Source: Flavobacteriaceae bacterium
GTDB taxonomy: Bacteria > Bacteroidota > Bacteroidia > Flavobacteriales > Flavobacteriaceae
Reading direction: 5' to 3'
Assembly: GCA_947458575.1 (NCBI GenBank)
Contig: CANHBE010000053.1
Location: 1-12,199 of the forward strand
DNA: 12,199 bases
In this document: positions 12,051-12,199 of the stretch, one piece after another
Position numbering within the stretch: position 1 is the stretch's first letter
Layout: the number at the start of each line of letters is the position of its first letter
Position numbers and translations under genes: made by a program
The notes under the pieces: generated by a model
Database searches by the model: none
The model's input: the letters and a program-made list of their open reading frames with translations, nothing else
Told to the model about the DNA's origin: nothing

Positions 12051-12199
12051 CTATCGCTTCAAAGAGAAATGCGATCTAAATTCTTTCGATTCTCCTTTCT
12101 CGTTGTAAAACACTTTGAACCAATAATCATCCGAAGGCAATTCTGCTCCGTTATATTTACCATCCCATCCTATTCCTTGTGTGGATATTTGCTTGAGCA
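12051..12199 (-). CDS. C-terminal end of a T9SS type B sorting-domain protein (partial)
   Basis: Only the last 48 codons are inside the window; the frame enters at base 12197 and stops at TAG (12051-12053). The translation reads LKQISTQGIGWDGKYNGAEL, then PSDDYWFKVFYNEKGESKEF, then RSHFSLKR. The pattern GWDGxYNG, LPSxDYWFKV and a final HFSLKR is the hallmark of the gliding motility-associated type B C-terminal domain, which targets large surface proteins to the type IX secretion system. The passenger part, and so the function, lies outside the window. The PorP/SprF gene 224 bases downstream is its likely secretion partner, by analogy with SprB-SprF. Confidence 0.9.
   Translation of the reverse strand, partial: LKQISTQGIGWDGKYNGAELPSDDYWFKVFYNEKGESKEFRSHFSLKR

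Overview
The window looks like chromosomal core sequence from a member of the Bacteroidota, most likely a Flavobacterium-type Flavobacteriaceae. The evidence is the AT-rich coding sequence, the absence of clear Shine-Dalgarno sites, several promoter -7 boxes of the Bacteroidota form TAnnTTTG, and genes specific to the phylum: a PorG-like DUF6089 protein, a PorP/SprF protein, the end of a type B T9SS cargo domain, and two OmpH/Skp genes in tandem. I see no rRNA, tRNA, insertion sequence, phage gene or CRISPR array.

Left region (1-1660, minus strand): a YbfF-like alpha/beta hydrolase cut by the window edge, and pdxJ. They are separated by 244 bases that hold two unusual elements. One is a degenerate TTTGGAA heptad/octad array directly in front of the hydrolase. 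The other is a GC-rich structured segment just after pdxJ that resembles dispersed repeats I remember from Flavobacterium genomes.

Central region (1750-10252, plus strand): a CBS-domain protein, NAD kinase, a PorG-like outer membrane protein, UppS, BamA, OmpH1, OmpH2 and MurI. PorG-like, uppS and bamA are packed with a 1-base gap and then a 17-base overlap, so they are almost certainly one transcript. A promoter at the end of bamA can drive the two Skp-like chaperones separately, and a strong intrinsic terminator ends that unit before murI. The order PorG - UppS - BamA - OmpH - OmpH matches the P. gingivalis porG neighbourhood as I remember it. Together these genes supply the lipid carrier for wall and surface polysaccharide synthesis (UppS), D-glutamate for peptidoglycan (MurI), the barrel-insertion machine (BamA), periplasmic chaperones (OmpH/Skp), and an outer membrane part of the type IX secretion ring (PorG).

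Right region (10249-12199, minus strand): a gamma-class carbonic anhydrase-like hexapeptide protein, convergent with murI and sharing its stop tetranucleotide; a PorP/SprF protein with its own terminator; and the last 48 codons of a secreted protein ending in a type B T9SS sorting domain. The last two form the usual cargo plus SprF-like partner arrangement.

The gene content is mostly ordinary for the family. The most interesting signals are the non-coding repeats at 714-945, the duplicated Lys-rich tail of OmpH1, Ca-loop-like motifs in an extracellular BamA loop, the murI promoter lying on a terminator U-tract, and CxC tails on both T9SS-type barrels.
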